A stretch of DNA of 31,802 nucleotides from an uncultured Clostridium sp. Its GTDB lineage: Bacteria > Bacillota > Clostridia > Peptostreptococcales > Peptostreptococcaceae. The notes beneath the pieces are model-generated. The model worked only from the letters and a program-made list of their open reading frames with translations. It ran no database searches and was not told the DNA's origin. Location of the stretch: NCBI GenBank assembly GCA_900557165.1, contig USRS01000017.1, positions 1 to 31,802 on the forward strand. The letters run 5' to 3'. Position numbers and translations under genes: made by a program. This document shows, one piece after another, positions 31,608 to 31,802 of this stretch (position 1 is the stretch's first letter; the number at the start of each line of letters is the position of its first letter).

Positions 31608-31644
31608 AAAGGGATGAATTTGATATGAGTTCATCCCTTCCTTT
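31608..31644. terminator. Terminator between the SGNH fragment and the Rpn-type gene
   Basis: AAGGGATGAA / TTCATCCCTT stem with an 11-nt loop, followed by CCTTTTT. Confidence 0.75.
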
Positions 31645-31647
31645 TTG

Positions 31648-31802
31648 TTAGTTAAGGTGCTTTTTTGTTATTTCTTTTACCTTTTCGATATCAAGTTTTG
31701 TGAATTTGGAAATAGTTGATTCGTCAAGTCCTTGACCAAACATATTTAAAACTATTTCTTCATACCCTTTTTCAATTCCCTTTTTTTCAACTTCTGGATC
31801 AT
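31648..31802 (-). CDS. Rpn-family / PD-(D/E)XK nuclease transposase-type protein, C-terminal part
   Basis: Only the last 50 codons and stop (TAA 31648-31650) are inside the window; the gene runs off the right edge. It reads DPEVEKKGIEKGYEEIVLNM, then FGQGLDESTISKFTKLDIEK and VKEITKKHLN. This helix-turn-helix-like tail (GxEKGxEEI...GxxxxxIxxxTxLxxxxV) is the usual end of the Rpn recombination-promoting nuclease / putative transposase family (PD-(D/E)XK fold). The nuclease domain is outside the window, so activity cannot be judged. It fits the decayed, rearranged character of this end. Confidence 0.75.
   Translation of the reverse strand, partial: DPEVEKKGIEKGYEEIVLNMFGQGLDESTISKFTKLDIEKVKEITKKHLN

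Overview
The window is low-GC, AT-rich bacterial chromosome with strong Shine-Dalgarno sites (often runs of 5-6 G), many hairpin-plus-T terminators, spoVS, DUF1540, trmB and a Firmicute-type lexA. Together with strictly anaerobic redox genes this suggests a spore-forming anaerobic Firmicute, most likely Clostridia and probably Peptostreptococcaceae-like. The genus is an inference. I see no rRNA, tRNA or CRISPR array.

Left part (1-9171, + strand). The tail of a methionine-gamma-lyase-like ('aluminum resistance') gene is followed by a sirtuin-like gene with a complete Zn-binding Cys4 set. Next come a DUF554 membrane-protein gene broken by one in-frame TAA and an unknown 289-aa gene whose ribosome site is buried in an 18-bp hairpin. 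The main operon is three genes that match the StnABC (Sporomusa-type) electron-bifurcating transhydrogenase: a NuoE-like subunit, a NuoF-like subunit and a NuoG/GltD fusion. They lie behind a promoter with a good candidate Rex (NADH-sensing) operator, so redox control of NADH/NADPH/ferredoxin balancing is a coherent reading.

Middle part (9202-19353). A NitT/TauT/SsuABC-like importer is encoded on the minus strand, but its lipoprotein gene is separated from the permease/ATPase pair by two LytR-CpsA-Psr genes that have their own promoter and terminators. Then come a double-DUF1540 protein, a stand-alone holin, a membrane-anchored alpha/beta hydrolase, a glycosyltransferase, an unknown gene, deoD, and lexA with a LexA box on its own promoter.

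Right part (19389-31802). A tyrosine recombinase lies upstream of lexA, with nested inverted repeats in its leader. A 58-aa membrane-protein gene (20809-20985), too short for usual gene-length cut-offs, has a promoter, ribosome site and terminator of its own. After it come spoVS, two membrane proteins, a secreted leucine-rich-repeat protein, trmB, a HesB/IscA-like protein, a GNAT acetyltransferase and an orphan phage/ICE-type integrase with no other phage genes. CorA, an HD hydrolase and a YjjG-type HAD phosphatase follow. From about 30060 to the end the DNA is a patch of decayed genes: a nonsense-bearing fragment, a frameshifted gene, a 5'-truncated SGNH hydrolase and a partial Rpn/PD-(D/E)XK transposase-type gene.
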